A stretch of 34,530 nucleotides of DNA from a bacterium (GCA_022616075.1 JAKEFK010000019.1:1-34530); one strand, 5' to 3'. Counted from the stretch's first letter, positions 25,467 to 34,421 are shown. The notes: generated from the letters alone by a model not told the origin. Numbers and translations: made by a program.

Positions 25467-26453
25467 ATGATCGGCCGTGGTTTAGCCACGACACGCCATC
25501 CTATTCTTGCTCACATTGTCCCGATGCGTCGTTGCAATCTGGCTTGCACTTACTGTAACGAGTTTGATGACTTCTCCGCTCCGGTTCCCGAAGAAATCAT
25601 GAAGGAACGGATCGACCGGTTGGCCGATCTGGGTCTTACGGTCCTGGTGATCAGTGGCGGCGAACCTTTAATGCACCCGCAACTGAACAACTTGATCGCT
25701 CACGGCCGGAAGCGTGGAATTTTGACCGGACTCATCAGCAATGGATATTTGCTGAATGTGGACCGTATCAAAAGATTGAATCAGGCTGGATTGGATCACC
25801 TGCAAATCAGCATCGACAACATCACTCCCGATGAGGTGTCCAAGAAGAGTTTGAAGGTTCTCGACAAAAAGCTTCAGATACTGGCAGAGCATGCCCATTT
25901 TGGGGTCAATGTAAATTCGGTTATCGGTGGAGGGATAAAGAATCCGCAGGATGCGGTAGTAATCAGTGCGCGTGCAGTCGAGCTCGGTCTCACAACCACT
26001 CTTGGCATTATTCACAATGGCGCCGGACAGCTTTTGCCATTAACCGCTGAAGAGCAAAAGATTTACGAACAACTTCGGGACAACGGTAAGCGGAGCTGGA
26101 CCCGTTTTTACAAGTTTCAAGATGATATCGCCAAAGCGCGGCCGCATCAGTGGCGTTGCCGGTCCGGGAGCCGTTACCTTTATATCTGCGAGGATGGCCT
26201 GGTTCATTACTGTTCCCAAAAACGTGGTTTCCCAGGCATACCGCTCGCTGAATACACACGCGAACACATTCTCCGGGAATTCAATACCAAAAAACCTTGC
26301 GCGAAATTCTGCACGGTCGCCTGCGTGCACGTCGTTGCAACCTTTGACAACTGGCGAGCCCCACAAACCGAAAGAGCTTTCGTTCCTTACGAGCCGGAAC
26401 CACAGCCGGAAGACGTTACAACTCTAGCGAACCTGCCGACTGCGTACGATTAA
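25467..26453 (+). CDS. Radical SAM protein with SPASM-like cysteine-rich C-terminus
   Basis: This 328-residue enzyme binds a [4Fe-4S] cluster through CNLACTYC (CxxxCxxC, about 24-31), preceded by [20 protein letters not shown] supplies the SAM-binding GGE motif, and [11 protein letters not shown] is the usual beta-strand 5. The C-terminal part has further cysteines ([33 protein letters not shown]), consistent with an auxiliary SPASM or twitch-type cluster. No peptide or cofactor precursor gene lies nearby, so the substrate is unknown. ATG 25467 has no clear ribosome-binding site, and no other in-frame ATG occurs before the upstream stop. It converges on the acyl-ligase fusion, with a REP-like palindrome between them. 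Confidence 0.88.
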   Translation: MIGRGLATTRHPILAHIVPMRRCNLACTYCNEFDDFSAPVPEEIMKERIDRLADLGLTVLVISGGEPLMHPQLNNLIAHGRKRGILTGLISNGYLLNVDRIKRLNQAGLDHLQISIDNITPDEVSKKSLKVLDKKLQILAEHAHFGVNVNSVIGGGIKNPQDAVVISARAVELGLTTTLGIIHNGAGQLLPLTAEEQKIYEQLRDNGKRSWTRFYKFQDDIAKARPHQWRCRSGSRYLYICEDGLVHYCSQKRGFPGIPLAEYTREHILREFNTKKPCAKFCTVACVHVVATFDNWRAPQTERAFVPYEPEPQPEDVTTLANLPTAYD

Positions 26454-26520
26454 TAATCAAAGTTGCGCGGACGTCTCGTCCGCGGAGTTTGCAGGCGGGA
26501 CGCCCGCGCTACTTTGCTTA
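26454..26520. repeat. REP-like palindrome, full copy, at a convergent junction and inside the ligase C-terminus
   Basis: TAATCAAAGTTGCGCGGACG on the left mirrors CGCCCGCGCTACTTTGCTTA on the right. The left end directly follows the stop TAA of the radical SAM gene (26451-26453). On the minus strand the ligase gene reads through nearly the whole element before stopping at 26457-26459. Confidence 0.88.
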
Positions 26521-28916
26521 TACAATGCTTCTAATTCCGTAGTAATCTCTGCGGGTGTTTTGCCGGAAAAATCGACTGGTTTGCCGAAATGAATGCGGAT
26601 GATTCCCTTCTTCTTCGGACCGCGCGAATGAATGGGCCAGATTTCATAAGCGCCACACAAGAAGACGGGCACAACCGGTAGCTTTGAATAATTCACGAGC
26701 ACTCCGATTCCATGGCGGAACGGTCTTAGCCTCCCATCCGGAGTTCTTTCTCCTTCAGGAAAAACCAACGGCGAATAACCTTTATCCACAAGCTCGCCGG
26801 TCAGTTCAATGGCTTTGCGGAGTCCGACACTGGTTGGCGGCAACGGATAAATATTGAAAAACAAACCAGCGGCGTAGAGATCGATCCATGCTTTTCGAAA
26901 ACCCATGGCAGGAGCCAGTGAAGTACGCCAGCGAAAAGAAGGAAGCGCTTTGAGAATGGCGGGCGCATCCAGAATGCTTTGATGATTGGACACAAAAAAT
27001 AACGGAGGTTTTAAACCCGTGAGATTTTCGAGACCCGTGACCTGCACCGTCATGCGCAAAGGCATTACAGGAAAAACAAGCGTGTACCAGGAAAGATAGC
27101 GCACCAGACGTATGGGGAACCAACGCGTCCACCTCCAATATGGATATGAACGAAGTAGCGTGAGCGTCTCGCCCGCGGAAGATTTTTCAATCAAAGCCGA
27201 GACATCACGCAAAGTTTTTGCACTCGCAAATGCCACTTCATCTATTTCCGTATTGCCGGACGATTCCAATTCCATCAACAATTCCACGCGATCCAGAGAG
27301 CTCAATCCAAGATCCTGATCCAGCCGCTTCTCCCCGGCTACTCCGGAGAGCAGTTGCCTCACCAGATCCTCCGGACTCTCTTGCTGCCGCGAAGACGAAA
27401 CAATTCCACTTGCGATCGCCAAACGCTTTAACTTGCCCGTTGATGTTCTGGGCAATTCAGAATCAGGCCATAAACTGAAGGATTGGATTCGCTGAAAACC
27501 TTCCAGCCTTGCATTCGCCTGACTAACAATCTCTTCGATTGCATCCGGAGCCGCGTTATCCTTTAAGATGAAAACCGCGTGAACCACCGATCTGGATCCA
27601 ATCTCTTTGGAAACAACCGCTGATTCCGCCACCCGTGGATCCTCATTCAAAACATCTTCCACATCCTGCGGATAAACATTCAAGCCTTCTGAGGTTACGA
27701 TGACTTCTTTTTTCCGTCCCAGAAGCTGAAGGTTTCCCTCCGAATCGAATTGCCCCAAATCTCCGGTATGCAACCAGCCGTCTCTATAGACTTCCTGCGT
27801 AGCAGATTCATTGTGAAAATAACCGGGGCTTACGTGCGGCCCACGCACCAGAATCTCGCCGTCTTCTGCAATGCGAACTTCCAGGCCGGGCAATTTCTTG
27901 CCCACAAATCCCGGTTTGATTCCTTTGAACGGATGCGTAATCGTGATCGAAGGAGCCGTCTCGGTGAGACCATATCCTTGAATGACAGCGTAACCCAACT
28001 CTGACCAGAATTTTTCTTCTTCCATGGGAAGCGTTGCGCCGCCCACAACAAAAGCCCAGAACTTCCATCCGAATTCCTGATGAACCTTTCGATACTTCCA
28101 CCAACGAGTGAGAATGGTCACAACAGGTGATCGCTTCTTTTCGCTGCTCATTGGTTTCACTTCATACTTCTTCGCAACATACTTCCGCAGAAGGCTCAAC
28201 TCCTGCGGAACGCAAACGATCACGGATACACGATGCGTTTTCGCCGTTTGTACGATTTGAGAAGCCGCAGCGGATGTGAAAACCAGCGTGCCTGCCAGCA
28301 TCTGCGGAATGAAGAGTCCCATCACCTGACCGAATAAATGGCTTAGTGGAATCAAGTGGACAAATCTCAGCGGTGAAAAGGGCGCGGCGAACTTCTTGTA
28401 TTTTTGATACTCCTCATGGATGGGTACCAGATTGGCAAGCAGATTTCCATGCGTGATCATCACGCCTTTCGGCTCTCCCGTTGTGCCGGACGTAAAAATA
28501 ATTTCGAGCAAAGTATCCTTATGTGGATCGGAAGCCGGCCATGCAGGGGATTTTCCAGCTTCTTTCAGCCATGCATTCCAGTCGCTCCCTTCCTCATCGC
28601 TGCAAACGAGTTTCGCGTTTGTAATTTTCCTTATTTTCTCTACGTAATCGCGAGAAAAGGACGCATCTATGGGAACCACAACAATCTTCAATAGAAGACA
28701 CGCGTAAAACGTCATCATCCATCGAGCGCTGTTATCACCCCACAGGATGACCTTGTCCCCTTCCTGCAGAGCGTGTTCTTGAAAAGACGCCGCAACATTG
28801 CTGAGGCCTTGTTCCATTTCAGCGTAGGTGTATTTGCGCGCGCGAAAGGGAGACTGTTCGATTACAGCAACGCGCTTGGAATGACGATCAAAGGAAAGGA
28901 AATCACGAAGAACCAT
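26457..28916 (-). CDS. Acyl-AMP ligase / acyl carrier / 1-acylglycerol-3-phosphate acyltransferase fusion
   Basis: This 819-residue fusion of three modules probably activates a fatty acid and moves it to a lysophospholipid or glycerol phosphate. Module 1 (about 1-500) is an AMP-forming ligase with IFTSGTTGEPKG near 142, VIQGYGLTETAP, and the LHTGDLGQFDSEGNLQLLGR hinge. Module 2 (about 515-580) is a small carrier domain with DLGLSSLDRVELL; Ser540 would carry phosphopantetheine. Module 3 (about 600-800) is a PlsC-type acyltransferase with NHQSILDAP (HX4D near 643) and FPEGERTPDG near 718. The last 20 residues and the segment at about 580-590 come from REP-like sequence. It resembles Aas but has an added carrier and no MFS-transporter part. 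The real substrate is unknown. Confidence 0.9.
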   Translation of the reverse strand: MVLRDFLSFDRHSKRVAVIEQSPFRARKYTYAEMEQGLSNVAASFQEHALQEGDKVILWGDNSARWMMTFYACLLLKIVVVPIDASFSRDYVEKIRKITNAKLVCSDEEGSDWNAWLKEAGKSPAWPASDPHKDTLLEIIFTSGTTGEPKGVMITHGNLLANLVPIHEEYQKYKKFAAPFSPLRFVHLIPLSHLFGQVMGLFIPQMLAGTLVFTSAAASQIVQTAKTHRVSVIVCVPQELSLLRKYVAKKYEVKPMSSEKKRSPVVTILTRWWKYRKVHQEFGWKFWAFVVGGATLPMEEEKFWSELGYAVIQGYGLTETAPSITITHPFKGIKPGFVGKKLPGLEVRIAEDGEILVRGPHVSPGYFHNESATQEVYRDGWLHTGDLGQFDSEGNLQLLGRKKEVIVTSEGLNVYPQDVEDVLNEDPRVAESAVVSKEIGSRSVVHAVFILKDNAAPDAIEEIVSQANARLEGFQRIQSFSLWPDSELPRTSTGKLKRLAIASGIVSSSRQQESPEDLVRQLLSGVAGEKRLDQDLGLSSLDRVELLMELESSGNTEIDEVAFASAKTLRDVSALIEKSSAGETLTLLRSYPYWRWTRWFPIRLVRYLSWYTLVFPVMPLRMTVQVTGLENLTGLKPPLFFVSNHQSILDAPAILKALPSFRWRTSLAPAMGFRKAWIDLYAAGLFFNIYPLPPTSVGLRKAIELTGELVDKGYSPLVFPEGERTPDGRLRPFRHGIGVLVNYSKLPVVPVFLCGAYEIWPIHSRGPKKKGIIRIHFGKPVDFSGKTPAEITTELEALYKQSSAGVPPANSADETSAQL
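27148..27178. repeat. REP-like single-arm sequence inside the ligase fusion gene
   Basis: CGAAGTAGCGTGAGCGTCTC and the GCCCGCGG that follows match the REP-like arm with some decay. Read in frame it encodes SSAGETLTLLRS, in the linker between the carrier and acyltransferase modules. Confidence 0.7.
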
Positions 28917-28939
28917 CGCTCATAGAATAGCTCATGAGG

Positions 28940-29070
28940 GATGTGTTCAAACAAAGTAGCGCAGGCGTCCCGCCTGGAGCTGGCGCAGACGAGGATGCGT
29001 TCAAACAAAGTAGCGCAGGCGTCCCGCCTGCGAGCTGGCGCAGACGAGACGTCCGCGCTACTTTGCTGAA
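28940..29070. repeat. REP-like cluster: a tandem-duplicated arm plus a closing inverted arm
   Basis: A unit beginning GATG(T/C)GTTCAAACAAAGTAGC occurs twice, at 28940 and 28994, about 54-56 bp apart. The first copy lacks two bases within its GCCTGCGAGC segment. The second is closed by an inverted arm CGAGACGTCCGCGCTACTTTGC. The cluster fills the 169-bp spacer between the ligase start and the stop of the FN3-like gene. No promoter was confidently separated from it. Confidence 0.85.
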
Positions 29071-29085
29071 TTGATTCACAGAAAT

Positions 29086-29820
29086 CTACTTTGTCTTGAA
29101 TTCACCTTCAGAGATTGTCTGATTGCCGTTTGCCTCGATTGCCAAAACCTCAAAAATGTATTTTGTGCGCGATTCCAGAAACTCCGGCGAAACCGTCAAG
29201 CTCGTGGCAGTACCCGGAACAAAAACATCAAAATGGCGCAAAGGTTCTCCTCCTTCAACGATCACCTGGTATTGAACAATCTGAATTCCGGCAGGAGTTA
29301 CAACCGGATCCCAACGGATTACAGTATTCTCAGGATCAACTCGATCTTTTTTCTTCGGGCCGATAATCGAGGGACCATCCGGAAATCTATGACTGAACGG
29401 TACCGTGCCCACCACCGTGTCGCCCTCCGTATTTCTGCCGATAAATTTGTAATCCCCTTCCGGAAACAGCGCGAGAAACTCCGGGACCGAGAGATCATTG
29501 ATCGAAGGTTCGTGGCTTTCGAAGAAGAGCTCAGTCATTCCAAGCTTTCTCACATTCGTCCGCCCATCCACTTCGAAGATGAGTTTTCCATTCGGGCCAA
29601 TGATATTGATGGTCTTCCACGGATCTGCATCCAGGAACATTTGAACTCCTATATCTTCGGCCGTTGAGTTAAACTCGATAATCAGTTTCGCAGCCTTGAA
29701 AGGTACTTTTGCGTTCGAACTGGAATCACCCGCCGAAAGTTCCGTACCAAAGGCAAAGACTGCAATTGAAAAAATGGTTGCGATCAGCATCAGGCTGACG
29801 TTAAGTCCTGTCATTTTCAT
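29086..29820 (-). CDS. Exported protein with a C-terminal fibronectin type III-like domain
   Basis: This 244-residue protein has a signal peptide (VSLMLIATIFSIAVFAFG, cleavage near residues 25-30). Residues about 40-150 form a beta-rich region of unknown type with DADPWKTINIIGPNGKLIFE and a PEFLALFPEGDYKF strand. Residues about 155-244 fit a single fibronectin type III-like sandwich: TVIRWDPVVTPAGIQIVQYQ, then LTVSPEFLESRTKYIFEVLA and the closing NQTISEGEFK strand. AGGAGG lies 8 nt upstream of ATG 29820. It is monocistronic between the REP cluster and the divergent DUF1761-like gene. Function unknown; probably periplasmic or cell-surface. Confidence 0.82.
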   Translation of the reverse strand: MKMTGLNVSLMLIATIFSIAVFAFGTELSAGDSSSNAKVPFKAAKLIIEFNSTAEDIGVQMFLDADPWKTINIIGPNGKLIFEVDGRTNVRKLGMTELFFESHEPSINDLSVPEFLALFPEGDYKFIGRNTEGDTVVGTVPFSHRFPDGPSIIGPKKKDRVDPENTVIRWDPVVTPAGIQIVQYQVIVEGGEPLRHFDVFVPGTATSLTVSPEFLESRTKYIFEVLAIEANGNQTISEGEFKTK

Positions 29821-29828
29821 CTTAGTTT

Positions 29829-29834
29829 CCTCCT
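29829..29834 (-). promoter_or_regulatory. Strong ribosome-binding site of the FN3-like gene
   Basis: CCTCCT on the + strand is a perfect AGGAGG on the minus strand, 8 nt before the ATG at 29820. It fixes this ATG rather than the second one, two codons later. Confidence 0.8.
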
Positions 29835-29913
29835 AGTGTTTCTACTCAATTAGAGAGTATGAGACGCCAGGATTGCCCGTAACTTTCACGATCATTACGT
29901 TTTCGAAAGGTGG

Positions 29914-29944
29914 TTGCCCGGGGTGGAGGAAAAGATCATATACT
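29914..29944 (+). promoter_or_regulatory. Possible sigma70-type promoter of the DUF1761-like gene
   Basis: TTGCCC (29914-29919) and TATACT (29939-29944) are separated by 19 bp, 25 nt before the ATG at 29970. The -10 is good; the -35 and spacer are weak. Confidence 0.4.
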
Positions 29945-29969
29945 AAAATGAGAAGGACAGAGGTGGATC

Positions 29970-30419
29970 ATGAGCAGAGTGAAATTTTCGGCCGTTGGTG
30001 TAGTGGCAGTCGTATGCTTTTTGATAGGCGCGCTTTGGTATAGCCCCTTACTCTTCGGGAACCTGTATTTCGCTCTGCGCGGCATCCAGCCCGGAGCCAC
30101 CTCAGCCGGTACCCCATCGCCTGGTGAATTGATCGCAGAAATCGTACGTTGTTTCGTGGTTGCATACATTTTCGCGTATTTCATTCTGCGTCTTGACATC
30201 CAGAGCGTAGGGGGCGCGTTGAAACTCGCTCTTCTGGTTTGGATCGGCTTTCAGGGTTTCGTGCTCATCGGCTCGGTGATTCACGAGGGATATCCTGTGA
30301 AGCTATTTGCAATCCATGCGGGCGATGCACTCGTCAAAGCCATCACCAGTTGCGTAATCCTTGCGCTTTGGCACAAACGCGCTGCTCAAGTAGAAAGCCC
30401 GGCAAGAAAAGAAGTTTAG
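29970..30419 (+). CDS. DUF1761-like four-helix membrane protein
   Basis: This 149-residue integral membrane protein has about four hydrophobic helices: GVVAVVCFLIGALWYSPLLF, AEIVRCFVVAYIFAYFIL, ALKLALLVWIGFQGFVLIGS and DALVKAITSCVILALW. The opening G-A-L-W-Y-S-P-L-L-F-G motif is typical of DUF1761, a family with no established biochemical role. AGGTGG lies 5 nt upstream of the ATG. The last 4 bases overlap the convergent amine oxidase gene, so the two stop codons interlock. Unlike the other three convergent junctions here, this one has no REP-like element. Confidence 0.85.
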   Translation: MSRVKFSAVGVVAVVCFLIGALWYSPLLFGNLYFALRGIQPGATSAGTPSPGELIAEIVRCFVVAYIFAYFILRLDIQSVGGALKLALLVWIGFQGFVLIGSVIHEGYPVKLFAIHAGDALVKAITSCVILALWHKRAAQVESPARKEV

Positions 30420-31852
30420 ACTCGCAGGCTGGCTTTGATTTCTTCACAGGCACGAACGCCGGATTCGATGGCACCGTTCATGGAGGCACGAAACGGAGAG
30501 GTATGTTCACCTGCAAAGAATACACGCCCTTCAGGTCTGCGTGCGAGCTCAAGAAAATCGATATCCTGTCCAACACCTGTAAACGAGTAACTTCCTTTGA
30601 TCCAGGGGTCCTCATTCCAATATTTAGTGATACCGCCTTCAAAGTTGCGCCCCGCTTCAGGCCAGATTTTAGAAATCTCCTGGAGACTGACAGCCATCCT
30701 TTCACTTTCGCTTAAGGTTCCCAGTTTTTTGGCGTCGTCACCGGCAGTAAAAGACATCAGGATTCCACGCGGGCCCGGTTGATCGATAGACATATGGTAG
30801 ATTCGGCGAAGTCGAGTGTCTGTAAAAACTCTCTGACCGAGACTTCCCTGCTCATTCCAAAAGCGATTTTTGTACTGCATGGCGATCTTCATTACCTGTC
30901 CATAGGAGAGCTCTTGAATGCATTTCATTTTGCTCTCTGAGAAGGATTGAATGATTTCAATTTCTCGCAGCACTTTGAATGGGATGGCAATCACCAACCA
31001 GGGTGTGCGAATGGCGTGGACCTGTCCCTGTTCCTCGAACCAGACCTCAGCGCCGTCAGCATTGTGAGCAATTTTGCGAACGGGGCGCTGATAATGGATT
31101 TTAGTCGATAGAGCTTTCGCAAACGCCTTTGGCAACTGATCGTTTCCTCCCAAAATGCGTCCCTCATTTTGTTGTTCACTAAAATCAGATTGTTGGAGGT
31201 GACTCCGAACCATCGTGAGAGCGGACATCTGTTCCGGAAGCGCGGTGCTTTCTGTTGCATTAAGGTAAGTGTACAGATCGATGACATCCTTCGGTGCGCC
31301 TTCGCGAGTTAATAAATCGGCGACAGAGAGCTGGTCAAGTTTGAGAATCTCCGGCGGCAGGACTTTCGCATCAGTAATTTTTTCCAGCAATCTTTTCGTA
31401 TACTGCATTTCCTGGCCGAAAAGAACGCCCGGGCGCGTCCCTTTGAATGGGAGCGATTCCCGCAATTTCTTGAAAGATTCGATCCTGAATCTTTGACCGC
31501 GAACAAAAATACCATCATAGAGCTTTGCGGTAAGCACTTGAAGTCCGAATTCTTTGCAGTAACGATGATCGTATTCATCAGATGCATCTACATATTCGGC
31601 GCCCATTTCAGCATACAGATCATCCGAAAAAGGATCGCGATACGTACGAACACGACCGCCTGGATGCGATCGCGCTTCTAATACTGTCACACCAAAACCT
31701 GATTTGTTCAGTTCATATGCCGCAGCCAAACCAGCAAGACCGGCGCCCAAAACAAGCACCTCTTTTCGGGACTCTTCGGCTCGAACGCCTCGAAATGCAA
31801 GTGTTGCGGCGGCTGCAGCGGCACCATGCAGAAACTCACGCCGTGTGATCAT
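30416..31852 (-). CDS. Tat-exported flavin-containing amine oxidase
   Basis: This 478-residue FAD enzyme carries a twin-arginine signal (ITRREFLHGAAAAAATLAF). After it comes the dinucleotide-binding VLVLGAGLAGLAAAYELNKS (about 33-52) and the amine-oxidase GG motif with its Arg (HPGGRVRTY). GAEYVDASDEYDH follows, and the C-terminal FAD contact is RVFFAGEHTSPF with NGAIESGVRACEEI. The family oxidises primary or polyamines, amino acids or similar substrates with O2. The substrate is not predictable, and the C-terminal aromatic-cage residues were not resolved. Its ATG overlaps the CMD-like gene's TGA, so the two are translationally coupled. It probably works in the periplasm with FAD loaded before export. 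Confidence 0.93.
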   Translation of the reverse strand: MITRREFLHGAAAAAATLAFRGVRAEESRKEVLVLGAGLAGLAAAYELNKSGFGVTVLEARSHPGGRVRTYRDPFSDDLYAEMGAEYVDASDEYDHRYCKEFGLQVLTAKLYDGIFVRGQRFRIESFKKLRESLPFKGTRPGVLFGQEMQYTKRLLEKITDAKVLPPEILKLDQLSVADLLTREGAPKDVIDLYTYLNATESTALPEQMSALTMVRSHLQQSDFSEQQNEGRILGGNDQLPKAFAKALSTKIHYQRPVRKIAHNADGAEVWFEEQGQVHAIRTPWLVIAIPFKVLREIEIIQSFSESKMKCIQELSYGQVMKIAMQYKNRFWNEQGSLGQRVFTDTRLRRIYHMSIDQPGPRGILMSFTAGDDAKKLGTLSESERMAVSLQEISKIWPEAGRNFEGGITKYWNEDPWIKGSYSFTGVGQDIDFLELARRPEGRVFFAGEHTSPFRASMNGAIESGVRACEEIKASLRV

Positions 31853-32463
31853 TGATTTGTCACCCGAGTCAGAATGACTTTAAAACGCCGATAGGTATCT
31901 TCTTCAATGTAAGGCTGCACTTCTTCAAACACCGAAGAGACTTGTTGCGGTGAAGCACCCACGTTCAAAGCTCCGCGCACGTGCGAGTAAAACTGGCGTT
32001 CGACCTGCAAGACCGCGGTCATCGCTACGATCAATAGCTCACGCACAACCGGCGAAAGGAAGGGCCGCGATAAGACTTTGCCGTATCCTTCCTGAATCAT
32101 CCAGTCGGACAGATCCGGATGGAGTTGTTTCATATTCTGAACTAACTTTTCATATTGTGAACCATAGATTTTCTGGCAAAGTTCCTCTCCGCGCCGTTGC
32201 CAATGTTCATATGACGCGGATTCTTCGCGTAAGAATTCAGTATTGCCGGGTGCCAGATCGTTCAAAAGTATAAAAGCGTTAATTGTGGCTGCATATCCGG
32301 CAAACAAATAGGTTTGTAATACGGCTTCCCGGATCTGCGTGATGGGCAGGCCTCCTTGCAAGGCTTCCTGAAATTCTTTGCGCAATCCCGGTTCGTTGCG
32401 AAGGGCCACACAACTGCTGATTCGAACAAGTGCGAGAATCTGTTCCAGGGAAGGATCCGGCAC
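31849..32463 (-). CDS. Carboxymuconolactone decarboxylase-like (AhpD-fold) protein
   Basis: This 204-residue all-helical protein has two CMD/AhpD-like halves. The first has ISSCVALRNEPGLRKEFQEA then LPITQIREAVLQTYLFAGYA. The second has LSPVVRELLIVAMTAVLQVE and QFYSHVRGALNVGASPQQVS. The AhpD redox CxxC is absent; a lone Cys lies in ISSC near residue 18 and a His in YSHVRGAL. It is therefore unlikely to be a classic AhpD peroxidase partner. The start is GTG at 32461-32463, 2 nt after the argS stop. It is coupled to the amine oxidase by an ATGA overlap. Probably cytosolic; reaction unknown. Confidence 0.78.
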   Translation of the reverse strand: MPDPSLEQILALVRISSCVALRNEPGLRKEFQEALQGGLPITQIREAVLQTYLFAGYAATINAFILLNDLAPGNTEFLREESASYEHWQRRGEELCQKIYGSQYEKLVQNMKQLHPDLSDWMIQEGYGKVLSRPFLSPVVRELLIVAMTAVLQVERQFYSHVRGALNVGASPQQVSSVFEEVQPYIEEDTYRRFKVILTRVTNQ

Positions 32464-32465
32464 GT

Positions 32466-34421
32466 CTACATCCTGGCGGGGACCGGAATTCCAAGCAGTC
32501 TTAGATTGATTTCCATCGCGGAACGAAACAAATCCACGACCGCGATGCGAAGAAGCTTCTTGTGTTCGTCCGGCTCATGAAGAATGGAATATTTGTGATA
32601 GTAATTGTTAAAAGCCTGAGCGAGCTGGAAAACATACTTTGCGAAATAAGAAATTTCGAGCGATCGTAGAGTCACCGCGATAATGTCTTTCATCTTGATG
32701 ATCTCCAGAATCATTTTCCAGGAATCCTCACTCTCCTCATCCTTTCCGCCCAGAAGCTTTAGCGACTGCAGGTAGTCTTCCGCAGGACGTGAGGAAACAT
32801 TAAAGCCGCGCTCCGAGAGTTTACGAAAAATGCTTTGCGACCGCACCATCGCATACTGAAGGTAAGGGCCTGTCTCTCCTTCAAAGTTGAGCGCTTCATC
32901 CATATCAAACGTGATGAGTGTATTTCGCGTGTACCGGAGCATGAAGTAGCGAAGCGCTCCGGCGGCGATGATTTTTGCCAGCGAACTTTTTTCTTCCTCA
33001 GGTAGCTCAGGATAAAGCGGTAAGATCCTTTCGAGCGCGCGCGCCTCCAGACGATCCAGCAGATCATCGGCTTTGACTCCGAGGCCTTTGCGTCCTGACA
33101 TTTCCACGAATGCTTTCTGTTGTTCTTCTGCGGAAAGCGTAAAGCCAAGTTCGGCTGCTGTTTTTGGCGAAAGCGTCACCATTTCGTACGAAAAATGAAT
33201 CGAACGGCTTGCCTGTTCCAGATATCCGAGTAACTGCAATCCCTGCGCGACAACTTTTTGCAAATAGGACTGGCGCTGGTCGATTACATTGTAAACTGTG
33301 TCGGCTCCTCCAAAAGATGGCGCGCCCGGATCGCCATCTGAAGTGCTGGTGGTCCAGATTACGGAACCATCCGGATTCCTGTCAAAAATTTTGTATTGAA
33401 AATCCAAACCGAGCAGACCGAACTTCCAGAGCTGATACGCGATGTCTTTCCCGACATAAGTAACCGTGCCGTTGGATCGCACAATGATTTTGTCGGGATT
33501 TTGCATGTCATCGAACGTTTCACTGCCTGATAAACTCATGATCCAGCAGCCTTTGTTTTTCCCTTCCTCCACTTTTACAATGGCGCCCTTTTCCTTCAAA
33601 AGCTCAAAGGTCTTCTGCCAGAAATGGAGTCCGATGATGTCACTTTCGTGCGGGAGGAGCTGATAAGTAATTCCAAGACGGAACATCGTTTGAAGATGCG
33701 AAAGGATGATGCGTCTTGCAATCTCCTGTGACAAACTGAATGTAGGCTCTTGCCGTTCTTCCATTGCTTTCAAGGTATTCTCACGAAAGACCCGGTTCTC
33801 CGGTGACTCTTCAATCCAGTGATGCGTCTCGGCGTATAAATCCCAGAAGTAGTAATCAATCTTTTCTTTGATCTGGGGGAGATCGTTGATCGACAAATCC
33901 TTGCGTTGAAATCCCAGAACCACATCGGCCAGCTGCACTCCGGTATCGTCAATGTAATTCTGCACTTCCACTTTCCTTCCGTAGAATTCAAGTAGCCGAA
34001 CAAGAACATCTCCCAGACACGCATTTCTCAGATGTCCCACATGAGCAGCTTTATTGGGATTGATGTTGGTGTGTTCCACAATCACTTTTCCGGGCAACAA
34101 CGGCTCAGCTACCGGCCGGTTTTGATACAACTCCTGCGCAACGACCGTGCGGTCTAACCGGAAATTCAGGTAGCCATTTCCTGCAACCTCAACCTTTTCG
34201 ATCTCAGGAATTTGCGGAAGGGCTGATGCAATCTCTTCAGCAATCACTTTTGGATTCTTTCGAAGTGTTTTCGCAAGCTTTAATGCAATGGTGTTCGATA
34301 GATCCCCCATGCTCGCGTCCGGATAAGCGGACTCGGGAATCGCCGGGTCTTCGAGTTGATAGAGTTTCCTGAGAGCATCCCTCAAAGACGTTTCAATTTT
34401 TTTCTGGATGGCTCGAATCAT
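32466..34421 (-). CDS. argS: Arginyl-tRNA synthetase
   Basis: This 651-residue class I synthetase charges tRNA-Arg. The N-terminal additional domain spans about 1-110, and VEHTNINPNKAAHVGHLRNA includes the HIGH motif as HVGH near residue 127. GNYLNF-type catalytic strands precede it. SGRKGLGVKADDLLDRLEAR is the degenerate KMSKS region, and the C-terminal DALR anticodon-binding domain ends with HKKLLRIAVVDLFRSAMEIN and LRLLGIPVPARM. It is somewhat longer than the common 550-590 residues because of insertions around 170-300. The ribosome-binding site is weak (TATAGG). Downstream it runs into the CMD-like and amine oxidase genes with almost no spacing. Confidence 0.97.
   Translation of the reverse strand: MIRAIQKKIETSLRDALRKLYQLEDPAIPESAYPDASMGDLSNTIALKLAKTLRKNPKVIAEEIASALPQIPEIEKVEVAGNGYLNFRLDRTVVAQELYQNRPVAEPLLPGKVIVEHTNINPNKAAHVGHLRNACLGDVLVRLLEFYGRKVEVQNYIDDTGVQLADVVLGFQRKDLSINDLPQIKEKIDYYFWDLYAETHHWIEESPENRVFRENTLKAMEERQEPTFSLSQEIARRIILSHLQTMFRLGITYQLLPHESDIIGLHFWQKTFELLKEKGAIVKVEEGKNKGCWIMSLSGSETFDDMQNPDKIIVRSNGTVTYVGKDIAYQLWKFGLLGLDFQYKIFDRNPDGSVIWTTSTSDGDPGAPSFGGADTVYNVIDQRQSYLQKVVAQGLQLLGYLEQASRSIHFSYEMVTLSPKTAAELGFTLSAEEQQKAFVEMSGRKGLGVKADDLLDRLEARALERILPLYPELPEEEKSSLAKIIAAGALRYFMLRYTRNTLITFDMDEALNFEGETGPYLQYAMVRSQSIFRKLSERGFNVSSRPAEDYLQSLKLLGGKDEESEDSWKMILEIIKMKDIIAVTLRSLEISYFAKYVFQLAQAFNNYYHKYSILHEPDEHKKLLRIAVVDLFRSAMEINLRLLGIPVPARM

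Noticed and set aside
30239-30715. Plus-strand frame spanning the end of the DUF1761-like gene and opposite the amine oxidase
   Set aside because: It is out of frame with one real gene and antisense to another, with no recognisable domain.
31849-32463. CMD-like protein as an AhpD alkylhydroperoxidase
   Set aside because: The redox CxxC motif is missing and no AhpC gene is adjacent.
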